Part shown: piece after piece, positions 20,226-29,300 of the stretch
Layout: each line of letters starts with the position of its first letter
Numbering within the stretch: the stretch's first letter is position 1
NCBI GenBank assembly: GCA_027624335.1
Contig: JAQBWV010000007.1
Location: 1-61,487 of the forward strand
Direction of reading: 5' to 3'
Length of the DNA: 61,487 bases
Source: Planctomycetota bacterium
GTDB taxonomy: Bacteria > Planctomycetota > Planctomycetia > Planctomycetales > Planctomycetaceae
Made by a program: the position numbers and the translations under genes
Notes under the pieces: generated by a model
What the model was told of the DNA's origin: nothing
What the model saw: the letters and a program-made list of their open reading frames with translations, nothing else
Databases searched by the model: none

Positions 20226-20830
20226 GTTTCCCCCCCAGGTGATTCCGAGGATCACGTTTGCAGCGACAGTGCCCACTGTCTGCCTGCAAAGCTTACCGAT
20301 CCTCATACCGGATTTCCGGCAAAATCGCGGCGTGACAGACAATTGTCTCAAGAGACAAATCCCCTATCACGCGACGATCGACTATATGCCTCAAAGATGC
20401 AGAGTCAAACTGCGGACAAGCCATTCCGGACGCAGAGTTTTCGCAACCGTTGCAACCGGAACGACACCAGCCGGTCAGGTAAAACAGAGCGCCATTAACG
20501 ACGTTCCACTCATGTTCCCGCCGACGTAGCCGCCGCAGACAGTGCTAATCTAGGCCCGGTTCCGGGACAGGATTCCCAACGAGACCCGTGAATCTGGATT
20601 TTCCCTGCTGAGAAATTCCACCTGGTGCGGTGTGTCACTCGACCTATGAAAGTTGTTGCGATCGTGCAACAGATGCAGCCCCGAAACGTGGACAGTCGCA
20701 GTCGGCTGCTCGGACATTGAGAGCAATGAAGGAGAAGAACCCCTCGGCTGAAATCGCAGTCTCGGGCCAGGAGCCAGTGAAGATTCCAATCGTGCATCCG
20801 GGTCATACTGCAGGGTGCGTGAAGCGGAGG
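20226..20830. other. Long intergenic region without a supported gene
   Basis: About 600 bases between the S41 protease start and the cytochrome P460 stop. Several short frames are open on both strands, including one spanning 20224-20529, but none combines a ribosome site with a recognisable product. No tRNA, IS end or strong terminator is seen. Confidence 0.35.
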
Positions 20831-21409
20831 CTATTTCAGATCGTCATTGAGATAGACGAAGTCCTTGCCGCCAGCGCCGCTGTGGCAATCGATGCACGAT
20901 TGAACTCGGCCAGCCAGTCGCTTCGAACCCATCTCGGGTGGCGACGACGCAACTTGCCCCGATGGCGTGTACTTGACGTAGTACCAGTCGCGATTTTCCG
21001 GATCCCAGGGCTGACCGTTCTGGCCACGGGTACGATACATCACGGTGATCGCCATCAGCGTCTTACCGTCAGCTCCGTAGTTCTCTTTGATCAGAATGGA
21101 CCCGTACGGTGGCTGCTTCGAATTTTGCCGGGCCATCTTATTGGCAAACACTCTGACAAACGCTCCGTGAGGACTCTGCCCCTTGTACAGCTCATCCGAT
21201 CGACCGGCAAAGGGAGCCCATTCGTCATATCGGAACGTCGACGCTGTCAGATATTGCCAGAAGCGACCTTCGAAGGTGTTGTCCACCTGCTGTGGCGTTG
21301 CGGAGCCGGGATTCGCGTTCGGTTGGCTCGTGGATTGCGCGCTGACCTGCAGCGTCAACAGTACACCGGTCACGATGAAGGTAGTCGTGAATGTGACGAT
21401 TTTCCGCAC
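20831..21409 (-). CDS. Cytochrome P460 family protein
   Basis: A 192-residue exported mono-haem protein. It begins with GTG, with AAGGAG eight bases upstream, and a signal peptide ending VSA near residue 24. The body has the P460 family pattern: FRYDEWAPFAG, SPHGAFVRVFAN, GSILIKENYGADGKTLMAITVMYR and DWYYVKYTPSGQV. The C-terminal haem motif is CIDCHSGAGGKDFVY, with CXXCH near residue 172. Family members include hydroxylamine-oxidising P460 and the related cytochrome c'-beta; which activity applies cannot be decided here. It appears monocistronic, with long spacers on both sides. Confidence 0.88.
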   Translation of the reverse strand: MRKIVTFTTTFIVTGVLLTLQVSAQSTSQPNANPGSATPQQVDNTFEGRFWQYLTASTFRYDEWAPFAGRSDELYKGQSPHGAFVRVFANKMARQNSKQPPYGSILIKENYGADGKTLMAITVMYRTRGQNGQPWDPENRDWYYVKYTPSGQVASSPPEMGSKRLAGRVQSCIDCHSGAGGKDFVYLNDDLK

Positions 21410-21838
21410 CAGTCTGGCTCCTTGAAACCGAATATCGAACCGTCAGAACCCGCATCATGAAGTGACACTGATCGCCGCTTACTCCCGGAGTCGCGAGACC
21501 GGATCAGCGTCACATTCTGACACGCCAATCGTGACTGATTCCGGGACGACGTCAACACATCACGGAATCACCCTGATCCTCGCGCCGACCCGAACGGCGA
21601 CGCTGGTGTGACGTCGTCGCTGGAGGAAGGCACAACTCATACACGGACACGCATTGCGGATTGCCGAAAACTGCCGCTCCTGGACGACATTACATTACCT
21701 TTTGTGCATCAGTTTTGAGCCAGACTCCGCTAACATGCAGAAGGATGATCACATGGCCGATGTGCGATACCTGCGACAGCCCATGACGGTGGACTCCGGA
21801 ATGATTGAAAAGAATCCTTTCGGGAGATCGTTATGTGA
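21410..21838. other. Intergenic region, probably containing a decayed IS left end
   Basis: Some 430 bases upstream of the P460 gene hold no supported gene. The right-hand part (about 21784-21838), just before the orfA-like reading frame, may be the leader and left end of an IS3-type element. No matching inverted repeat could be confirmed. Confidence 0.35.
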
Positions 21839-21904
21839 AAGAAATCGAAGGGACCACGCAGGTCGTTCAGTGATGAATTCAAACAGGATGCTGTTGATCT
21901 GGTC
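21839..21904 (+). mobile_element. Remnant of an IS3-family orfA (first about 22 codons)
   Basis: Read in the frame of 21839, the DNA encodes KKSKGPRRSFSDEFKQDAVD followed by LV. This is the characteristic N-terminus of IS3-family OrfA transposases (HTH_Tnp_1; basic start, then the F-x-x-E-F-K-x-x-A-V-x-L-V block). The similarity stops at the LV. The same frame then continues into the ATPase domain of a histidine kinase. The nearest upstream ATG (21833) is followed directly by TGA, so the element's own start is lost. No orfB or right end was found nearby. Confidence 0.6.
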
Positions 21905-22237
21905 TCCAACGCCAGTGACACGATGGTCAACCTGCTCGCATCCCAACGAACAATCTGGCTGACACTGCAGCACGAGGACCGGCAAGCAACGGTGGAAATC
22001 ATCGATAACGGAGCAGGTTTCCCTGCTGAGTCACGGAAGCAGATCTTCGATACGTTCTACACTTCGAAGTCCTGCAGAATGGGTATGGGACTAACCATCT
22101 GCAACGACACCATTAAATCCCACTTCGGAACAATCAGCATTGAGAACGCACCGAACAAAGGCGCTCTGGTTCGGTTCGCTCTCCCGCGTTCACAGGAGAC
22201 TGCCGATGAGCAGCAGCACGGTAACTCAGAGCACTGA
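21839..22237 (+). pseudogene. Histidine kinase remnant: HATPase_c domain fused to IS3 orfA 5' end
   Basis: This is the C-terminal catalytic domain of a sensor kinase without its sensor and His-phosphorylation domains. Boxes are recognisable: N box LVSNASDTM, G1 box IIDNGAGFP, F box IFDTFYTSK, G2 box MGMGLTIC. The frame is open from 21839, but its first 22 codons match an IS3 transposase. The first ATG is at 21923, inside the N box, so any product would be a 104-residue fragment. It overlaps the FixJ-like gene by 32 bases, the usual kinase-regulator coupling, so a full kinase probably stood here and lost its 5' half in an IS-mediated rearrangement (inference). Confidence 0.7.
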
Positions 22238-22850
22238 TTTGGTCGTCTACCTCATTGATGACGACCCGACGGTATTACACTCGCAGACAGAACTGCTTCG
22301 CGCCGCCGGGCTGACTGTTGACGCGTACCGATCTGCAGAGTCCTTTCTATCGGTAATCACCCAGCGCACGGCCGGATGCGTGATCACAGATCTGAAGCTG
22401 GCCGGCATGAGTGGACTGGATCTGCAGCGGGAACTCGTCGCGTCTCACTCGCCATTGCCGTTGATTGTTGTCAGCGGATACGCCGATGTTCAGACCGCAG
22501 TTCAGCTCATGGAAAACGGAGCGGTGACACTTCTGCAGAAACCATACGACGCTCAGGAACTGCTTTCGGCCGTGCATAGAGCGCTCGACCAGTTTCAATA
22601 TGACCGTGATCGTGACGCCGAAATTCGATCAATTCAAAAACGTCTGAACTCGCTAACGCTCGGTGAGATGAGCGTTCTTGAATTGCTGGTCAAAGGTCGT
22701 CCGAACAAGGCTATTTCGACCCAGCTTGAGATCAGCATGCGAACGGTCGACAGACGCAGAAGCATTGTGCTGGAAAAAATGCAGGTTGCATCCGCACCCG
22801 AACTGGCACGACTTGTCACAATCGTCGAGACAGCTCGCGACCCGCACTGA
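22206..22850 (+). CDS. FixJ/NarL-type response regulator
   Basis: A 214-residue two-component regulator. The receiver domain (about 10-125) has the acidic pair in YLIDDDPTV, the phospho-acceptor Asp in CVITDLKLAGMSGLDL, the conserved Thr/Ser position in LIVVSGYADV, and Lys in LLQKPYD. A LuxR/GerE-type helix-turn-helix follows (LGEMSVLELLVKGRPNKAIS, EISMRTVDRRRSIVLEKM). The start at 22206 has AGGAGA seven bases upstream and lies inside the end of the kinase remnant, as in fixL/fixJ-like pairs. With the kinase broken, activation would need another phosphodonor. Target genes cannot be named. Confidence 0.9.
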   Translation: MSSSTVTQSTDLVVYLIDDDPTVLHSQTELLRAAGLTVDAYRSAESFLSVITQRTAGCVITDLKLAGMSGLDLQRELVASHSPLPLIVVSGYADVQTAVQLMENGAVTLLQKPYDAQELLSAVHRALDQFQYDRDRDAEIRSIQKRLNSLTLGEMSVLELLVKGRPNKAISTQLEISMRTVDRRRSIVLEKMQVASAPELARLVTIVETARDPH

Positions 22851-22897
22851 CTCGTTTATCGAGTTCGACTCTTCGCCGGGAGTGTCAGCAGGTCGCT

Positions 22898-25800
22898 TTA
22901 CTGGCCGGCGTTGACCTGAACATTCTCGGGAAGGACGGGAGGAGCAAAGCTGTGAAGCACCTGCCCGTTGGTTCCATTCCACACTCGAATGACACCGTCT
23001 TCTCCGCTGGCGACGACGATCTTCGAATCGCGTGATGAATCCGCAGCATACATGAAGTCTGTCCCACCGCTGAAACTTCGCGTATTGCCTCCATTGGAAG
23101 CCGTGTGATAGCGAACCGACTTGTCACCGCCGCAACTGATGGTCGTCCCCGAGATGCCTGCGAAACTGATTGACGTGACCTGTTTCGAATAACCCGCGAT
23201 CGTGCGAATCTGTTCTCCGGTTTCAACATTCCAGACCTTGATCGCGTTGTCCGCTCCGGCGCTGACCAATGTGCTACCGTCGGCCTGCCACGAAACATCC
23301 ATCACATGGTGAGTGTGACCTTCGAAAGAGCGAACATGGTGACCGTGTTCCACGTCGTGAATCTTCACAAACTTGTCCGCTGATCCAGAGACGATCTGTT
23401 TGCCGTCCCGAGAGAATTCGATTCCGAACACCGTGTCGCTGTGAGCGTCTTCGATCTCACGAATAAGTTCCCGTTTGGCGACGTCCCAGATCATCAACTC
23501 GCCACTTCGCGACGGTTCGCCACCGCCGGTCGCCAAACGACTGCCATCCGGACTGAACGCCAGAGATAGAACACGGAACTCGAACGAAGAAGCCGACGTG
23601 TTGAGAGGGGCATCCTTTGCCGCGCCGAGTTGACCAACGAGCTGCCAGTCGGGGTTGGTATCCCAGACAACGGTCGTCTGATCGTCTCCTCCGGAAATAA
23701 GCAACTTCTCAGACGAGAAGGCCAAGGCTCGGATCGGGCCGCCATCTCCGGTCAGCACGTTCGAAGCAACACCGGCATCACCAGACCAGATCGTGATCGA
23801 GCCGTCATCGGCGGATGTGGCGAGTCGTTTCCCGTCTGCTGAAAACGCAACAGCCGTCATTGGTTTCTCGGCGGCCTTTGTGGCTTCCTGAGCCTGTTTG
23901 TAGGCATCGTCCTGGGCCTTCTGATGTTCCTGTGCCGCGGCATGAACTGTCGTTGCCGCAGTAGCGTCTTCTTTCGCTTTGGCATCAGCTTTGACCGCGA
24001 GGTCAACGCTTCTTGTAGCCGACTTAAGCGCCTCATCCTGCTTCTTCAGTTCGTCTTCCTGCTTCTTCAATTCGTCATCCAGTTTTTTCTGAGCGTCTGT
24101 TAGAGTCTTCAAAGCGGCAGTCTGCGTTGTGACGTTAGCATCGGCCTGCGTCTTCGCAGCGTCGGTTTTCTTTTTAGCTTCGGTTGCAGCCACCAACGCA
24201 GCCTGCGCATCAGTCAAATCCTTTGCAGCAGCCGTCGATGCTGCAGTCGCCGTTGCCGTCGCTTTCTGAGCGTCCGTCACTTTGGTAGCCTCAGCCGTCG
24301 CTGCCTTCTGAGCTGCGTCCAGTGCCGCTTGTGCGTCGGACTGTGCCTTCTGAGCCTCAGTAAGCTGCTTTGTCAGTTCCGCATTGTCCTTGTCTTTCTC
24401 GCTCGCAGCTTTAGCTGCTTCTGCCGCCTTACTGGCCAGATCAAGTTTTGCCATAGCATCTGCCGCAGCCTTGTCCGCCGTTGTCTTCGCGGTCACCGCA
24501 GCATTCTCCGCAGCCTGTGCGGCCACGAGCGCCTTCATGGCGGCGTCAGCTTTCGGCACAGCGGATTTCTGAGCATCTGTCGCAGTCGCCAGTCCCGCCG
24601 TCGCTGCGTCGGCAGCCTTCTTCGCTTCATCCGCTATTGTCTGTGCATCGGTCGCAGCTTTCGTTCCTGCGTCGAGTTTTTTCTGTCCTTCGTCGGCCTT
24701 CCCTTTCGATTCGTCCCGCTTCTTTTTTTGATCGGCAACGGCTGTGTCTGCTTTAGCTTTGGCCTCATTCGACTTCTTCACCGCATCTGCACGTTCAGTT
24801 GCATTCTTTTCGGCCGCTTTCTGAGCCTTGTCACCAAGCGCCACCAGTTGTTTCGCCAGGTCGGCCTCTTCTTTGGCGACGAGGTCAGCTTGTTGACTCG
24901 GCAGATACCCGCGCAGCTCCGCAATCTGTTTCCCGCTGGCTGCTTCCCAAAGTTTGGCCGTGTTGTTTGAACTGGCCGAAGCGAGAAACAGTCCATCAGG
25001 CCGTGCAGCAACGGACACCACTGGGCCACCATGATTCAGAGAACGAACCGCCGCACCATTGGCCACGGTCCAGACCCGAGCCGTGTTGTCGTCAGATCCA
25101 GATAACAACTGCAGCCCGGTTGGCAGAACCAAAGCCAGTGACCGCACCGGCTGGCTGTGCCCCTTGATTTCTCGCACGGGTTTCTCGGCTTCCCCTTCTG
25201 CAGGGGCTGTCTCCGGAGCGGCGAACGTCCAGACTCGGATGATCGCGTCATCGTGAGCCGAGATAATTTCCTTCCCATCAATCGTCAGGCACAGATCATG
25301 AATCGGTGATGGTGTTTCGATCTGTCGCGTCACCTGACCAGATTCGAGAGACCAGATTCGGAGTGTCTTGTCATGTGACCCCGAGACAACCTGGCCTCCA
25401 TCAACGGTCAGGGCGACTCCGGAAACCGGTCCGGTGTGTCCATCAAGCTTTCTGATCTCTTTGCCGTCCGCCAGCGACCTCACAGTGACAAAATTCTGTT
25501 GAGTGCCAAACACGGCGAGCTGTTTCGTGATGTTGACATCGATATCAGCCGCGACGCCTCCCAGTGGCGACTTCGTGATCTGTACGTTCTGAGGTTGTTC
25601 CCACAGTTTGACCACTCGAAAACCGCCGGATGCGAGCAGGCGACCATTCGGATGGAACGCCAGCGAATGGACGAAATCCCGATGAGACGCTCCACCAGGG
25701 TACATCTCCCGTTCTTCGAATTTGAGGGCTGCGAGGTTCGGATCGACCAGCTTCACTTCTTCGCTCGAATTGAGGTCAAAGATGCTGATCTGGTTGGCGC

Positions 25801-26320
25801 GGCTGGCAGCGACATGGTTCGCCCACGGATCCAATGCCACCGCATAACTGGCGGCCATTCCTATCGGAATTGGTTGCCAGCTGACCTGGGTACCGGTGTC
25901 CATTTCATCTGATTTGGCACCTTCCAGAATCCACTGTCTCAGCACGCCGAGTTCTTTCGGCGTCAGTGAGGCGGCCTCGACCTTGTTCGGGAGCGGCGGC
26001 ATGTGTGGAGCCTTCTGCCGGGACGCCACCAGGTAAATCAGACTTTCGTCCGGCTTGCCGGGAACGATGCCCGCACCGCGTTTGCCCCCTTTCGTCATCG
26101 CCTTGGCACTCTCGACAACGAGCCGACTCTCCGCGCCGCCTTCGTAATGACAGGCAACACAATTCAGTTCGAAGATATCTCGAATGTCTTTCTCGAAACT
26201 GACGGGACGGCCCAGCGCGACCGCCTCGGGCTCGATCGGTTTGCTGGCCTTCTCGTCAGCAGCAAACGCCGGAGCATACAGAACAACGGAAATCAGAATG
26301 AAAGAGCATGACCGGATCAT
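22898..26320 (-). CDS. Exported WD40 / PSD1-cytochrome protein with long coiled coil
   Basis: A 1140-residue protein with a signal peptide (residues 1-20, ending AFA) and GAGG seven bases before the ATG. A planctomycete cytochrome-like domain follows, with CVACHYEGG near residue 55. The first set of WD40 repeats runs from about 150 to 470 (for example HTGPVSGVALTVDGGQVVSG then DKTLRIWSLESG). An Ala/Lys/Asp-rich coiled coil fills about 475-815, and a second WD40 propeller fills about 820-1130. The coiled coil therefore bridges two propellers. Part of it matches a coiled coil in the PPC protein encoded immediately upstream, 39 bases away on the same strand, so a shared complex is likely (inference). 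Confidence 0.88.
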   Translation of the reverse strand: MIRSCSFILISVVLYAPAFAADEKASKPIEPEAVALGRPVSFEKDIRDIFELNCVACHYEGGAESRLVVESAKAMTKGGKRGAGIVPGKPDESLIYLVASRQKAPHMPPLPNKVEAASLTPKELGVLRQWILEGAKSDEMDTGTQVSWQPIPIGMAASYAVALDPWANHVAASRANQISIFDLNSSEEVKLVDPNLAALKFEEREMYPGGASHRDFVHSLAFHPNGRLLASGGFRVVKLWEQPQNVQITKSPLGGVAADIDVNITKQLAVFGTQQNFVTVRSLADGKEIRKLDGHTGPVSGVALTVDGGQVVSGSHDKTLRIWSLESGQVTRQIETPSPIHDLCLTIDGKEIISAHDDAIIRVWTFAAPETAPAEGEAEKPVREIKGHSQPVRSLALVLPTGLQLLSGSDDNTARVWTVANGAAVRSLNHGGPVVSVAARPDGLFLASASSNNTAKLWEAASGKQIAELRGYLPSQQADLVAKEEADLAKQLVALGDKAQKAAEKNATERADAVKKSNEAKAKADTAVADQKKKRDESKGKADEGQKKLDAGTKAATDAQTIADEAKKAADAATAGLATATDAQKSAVPKADAAMKALVAAQAAENAAVTAKTTADKAAADAMAKLDLASKAAEAAKAASEKDKDNAELTKQLTEAQKAQSDAQAALDAAQKAATAEATKVTDAQKATATATAASTAAAKDLTDAQAALVAATEAKKKTDAAKTQADANVTTQTAALKTLTDAQKKLDDELKKQEDELKKQDEALKSATRSVDLAVKADAKAKEDATAATTVHAAAQEHQKAQDDAYKQAQEATKAAEKPMTAVAFSADGKRLATSADDGSITIWSGDAGVASNVLTGDGGPIRALAFSSEKLLISGGDDQTTVVWDTNPDWQLVGQLGAAKDAPLNTSASSFEFRVLSLAFSPDGSRLATGGGEPSRSGELMIWDVAKRELIREIEDAHSDTVFGIEFSRDGKQIVSGSADKFVKIHDVEHGHHVRSFEGHTHHVMDVSWQADGSTLVSAGADNAIKVWNVETGEQIRTIAGYSKQVTSISFAGISGTTISCGGDKSVRYHTASNGGNTRSFSGGTDFMYAADSSRDSKIVVASGEDGVIRVWNGTNGQVLHSFAPPVLPENVQVNAGQ
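24115..24515 (-). repeat. Coiled-coil module, copy A (in the WD40 protein)
   Basis: This stretch encodes about 130 residues that align nearly gap-free with 26785-27185 in the neighbouring PPC gene. Shared landmarks include KLDxASKAxEAAKAASExDK, AQKAATxxxT and TAAAKxLxDAQAxLxAAT. By eye the proteins agree at roughly two thirds of positions. The DNA itself is visibly similar, for example TTCTCGCTCGC and GATCAAGTTTTGC in both copies. Confidence 0.8.
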
Positions 26321-26359
26321 CGGATACCTCGCAAATCGGCTATCGCCAGACGATGAATG

Positions 26360-29300
26360 TTACTTGACCACTTTTAGTTTTACTGCCTGATCGGCAGACA
26401 CTGGACCGTTCCAGTCGGTAGCGCCTCGAACAACCAGATTCGCAATGTCGCCTTCTGTCGCATCAGCTGTGGCGGCGACTTTCAGCACCGTTTCGGTCTG
26501 ATCAGCCGCGATGGTAACCGCATCAGCAGAAAGTCCCTTCGTACCCGGAGGTGGGGCCAGCCCAATGGTCACCGGACCAGTGAATCCGTTTTCCCGCTTG
26601 AGAGTGATTTTAAGCTCGACTTGCTGCCCCTGCTTAAGGTCTCCTCCACCGGCCACCGCCAGAGTAAACGCACCCTTCCGAATGGTAATGGTGATGGGTG
26701 TCGATGGAGCATAAACATTCAGGTTCGCCGCCTTGGAGTAGGCTGTCGCCGCTTTATGCTCATTATCAGCGGTCGTCTTCGTGGCCGTCTGTGTCTTGAC
26801 CGCTGCATCCGCCTGGACCTTGGCATCGTCAGCTTTTTTCTTTGCAGCCGTTGCCGCAGCAAGCACAGCCTGAGCGTCGACAAGCGCTTTCGCTGCAGTG
26901 GTCGCTGCTTCATCAGCCGCCGCTGTCGCCTTCTGAGCGTCGGCAGCTCGCGTCGACCCGTCCGTCGCTGCTTTCTGAGCCACGACGAGTGCCGCTTGAG
27001 CCTCTACCATGGTTTTTTGAGCTTCAGCAAGTTGCTTCGCGAGTTCGGGATTGCCCTTATCGTTCTCGCTCGCCGCTTTGGCCGCCTCGGTCGCTTTACT
27101 TGCCTGATCAAGTTTTGCTTGAGCGTCGGCCTCGGCTTTGTCTGATACCGCCTTGGCAGCCACAGTCACTTTCTCTGCATTCTGTGCGTCCGCGAGAGCC
27201 TTCTTCGATGCATCAGCTTTCTGTTGAACGACCGTCAGTCCTGCCGTTGCTGTCGCGAGCGCCGTCGCCGCTGTATCGGCTACCGTTTTCGACGCCGCTG
27301 CGGCATCGGTCGCAACTTTGAGTGCGTCAACAGCAGCCAATTGTGCTGCAGTCGCTCGGTCGAGCCGTTTCAAATTTTTCTGATAGGAAACCTGCCCCTG
27401 AGCCTGAAGAAACATCGTGTAGGTTCCCTCGGCGACAGTAGTCGGAACGAATACTCTCAGCAGCGCTTCATCTTTTCCTTTTTCGATCGCCAGGTTCTGA
27501 ATCTGAAGATTCTTAGGAATGCCCTGGAAGGTGAGTTGAACCTGATTATCGAACCCGTTTCGTTTCACAAGTTGGACGGGAATCAGCAACTGCCGGTTGT
27601 GGCTGAGCTCCTCGCGATCCACACCGGCAGTGACCTGATAAGGGGCTGTTTCATCCATGATGGACAGCGTGAGGCCGTGTGAGATCCTTGAAACAGCTGG
27701 CAGAGCGGCAGCTCCGTTCCACACGATCGTGCCAGTTCGCGCCGAATGTGACACCACTCGAATCGCGGCAGCCTGCGTTTTACGCTTTGCAACCAGATCG
27801 GCTTGGGCGCTGGCAATAGCAGCTTCAGCTGCTTTTTTCGCCGCTTCGGCGGTCTGAAAAGCGGCGACCGCCGCGTCATTGACTTTGACCGCTGCGACCA
27901 ACGCAGCATCTGACTGCTTGGCCTTCTGATCGGCTTTTGCAAACTCCTGCTGAGCTTTCTGCGAATCGACCGTCGCCAGCTTCACAGCGGCTTCCGTCTC
28001 GGCGAGCTTCGTCTCCACCCCTTTTGCCGCATCCTGTGCAGCAGCCAGAGTTTTATCGCTATCGGCCTTCACTAAAGCTACAGCAGCGACTTTGTCTTTC
28101 AGTGTCTGGTTCTCTTTGTCTTTATCAAGTTCCCCTTGAGCAGCCTTGAGATCGCCAACTGCCTTCGCCACGGCAGCGGAAGCTGTTTCGACCGCTTTGT
28201 CCGCCGCCACTTTCTCCGTCGCAGTGGTCTTTGCCAGAGCCTGAGCATCAACAAGCTTCTTGTCTGAGACTGTTTTTAATTCAGTCGCCAGCTTCGATGC
28301 GGCGGCATCTGTAGCTGCAAGCACTTCTGCGGCCTTGCGAGCGACTTCGGCTTTATCCTTCGGAACCACCGTTTTCTGCAGAGCCACATCGAGTGGTGGT
28401 AAGGCCGCATTCGCCTTGGTCAGAGCCGCTTCTGCGGTCTCGACAGCTTTCACAGCAACGTCAGACTCAATTCGGGATGTCCCAGTGATCTGGATCAAGT
28501 GGTCACCTGGTTTGGCGTCTTCGGCAACCGAAAAGACGAGCGTCGCTGACGTTTCATTCCCGCCAATACTGGCTCCCTTGCAGGACACGCCCGCAGGCAG
28601 ACCCACGGCAGAAACATCGATCACTCCTTTGCATCCGTGTTTCCGTATCGCAGCCACTTCAACGTGCAGATTCTCACCTCTTCGCAGACCAGCAGCCCAC
28701 GTCTGATAACCGGCTGCAATATTCGCCAACGGCGCCGACGGGATGACGACAATCCGAAAATCAGGTTCTTCTTCTCGAATAGCCAGGTGATACTGAAGTT
28801 CTGGCGTGCCACGAGACTCCCAGTACCGGTCTCTGACGGCCACTCGATAAAACCCGTCTGCGGGTATCGCCAGGCGATAACTCGGATCATCCTGAAGAGT
28901 GTCAAACAAGTTGGCGATCGAGTTTTTCGCATCATCATCCTGAGCTGTCAGTCGTTTGACGGTCTCAGTACCGTCATCCTTCTTTGTGATCTGGTCGACT
29001 GTCAGATACGGGTCAGTCAGTCCGCCGAGCTGCTGCCCGAACACCTCAACCCAGAATACCTGCCCCGCCCTGGCCTCAAACTCAAACTGATCGATGTCCG
29101 CTCGCTGCTGAAATTGGCCAGCAATCTCGCCCGGTACGGTGATCTTCTGAGAGTTTGCTGGTTCGTTGTTGGGTTCGATCTCCGATTTCAGTGCTTGCGG
29201 TGCGAACGCGATCGTCACGGGGTTCGCCACTCCATTGGGCCCCTGATAGACATAGCTGGTTCCGTCGATTGTCGCCTCGAACGAAAAGGCCGTTGGTCCA

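Noticed and set aside
24329..24970. 213-codon plus frame inside the WD40 protein gene
   Set aside because: It is the antisense of the Ala/Lys-rich coiled coil, giving a Cys/Leu/Arg/Ser-rich translation; an artefact of the repetitive coding strand.
24115..28440. Periodic sequence considered as a tandem DNA repeat or CRISPR-like array
   Set aside because: There are no identical spaced repeats; the periodicity comes from coiled-coil codon composition.
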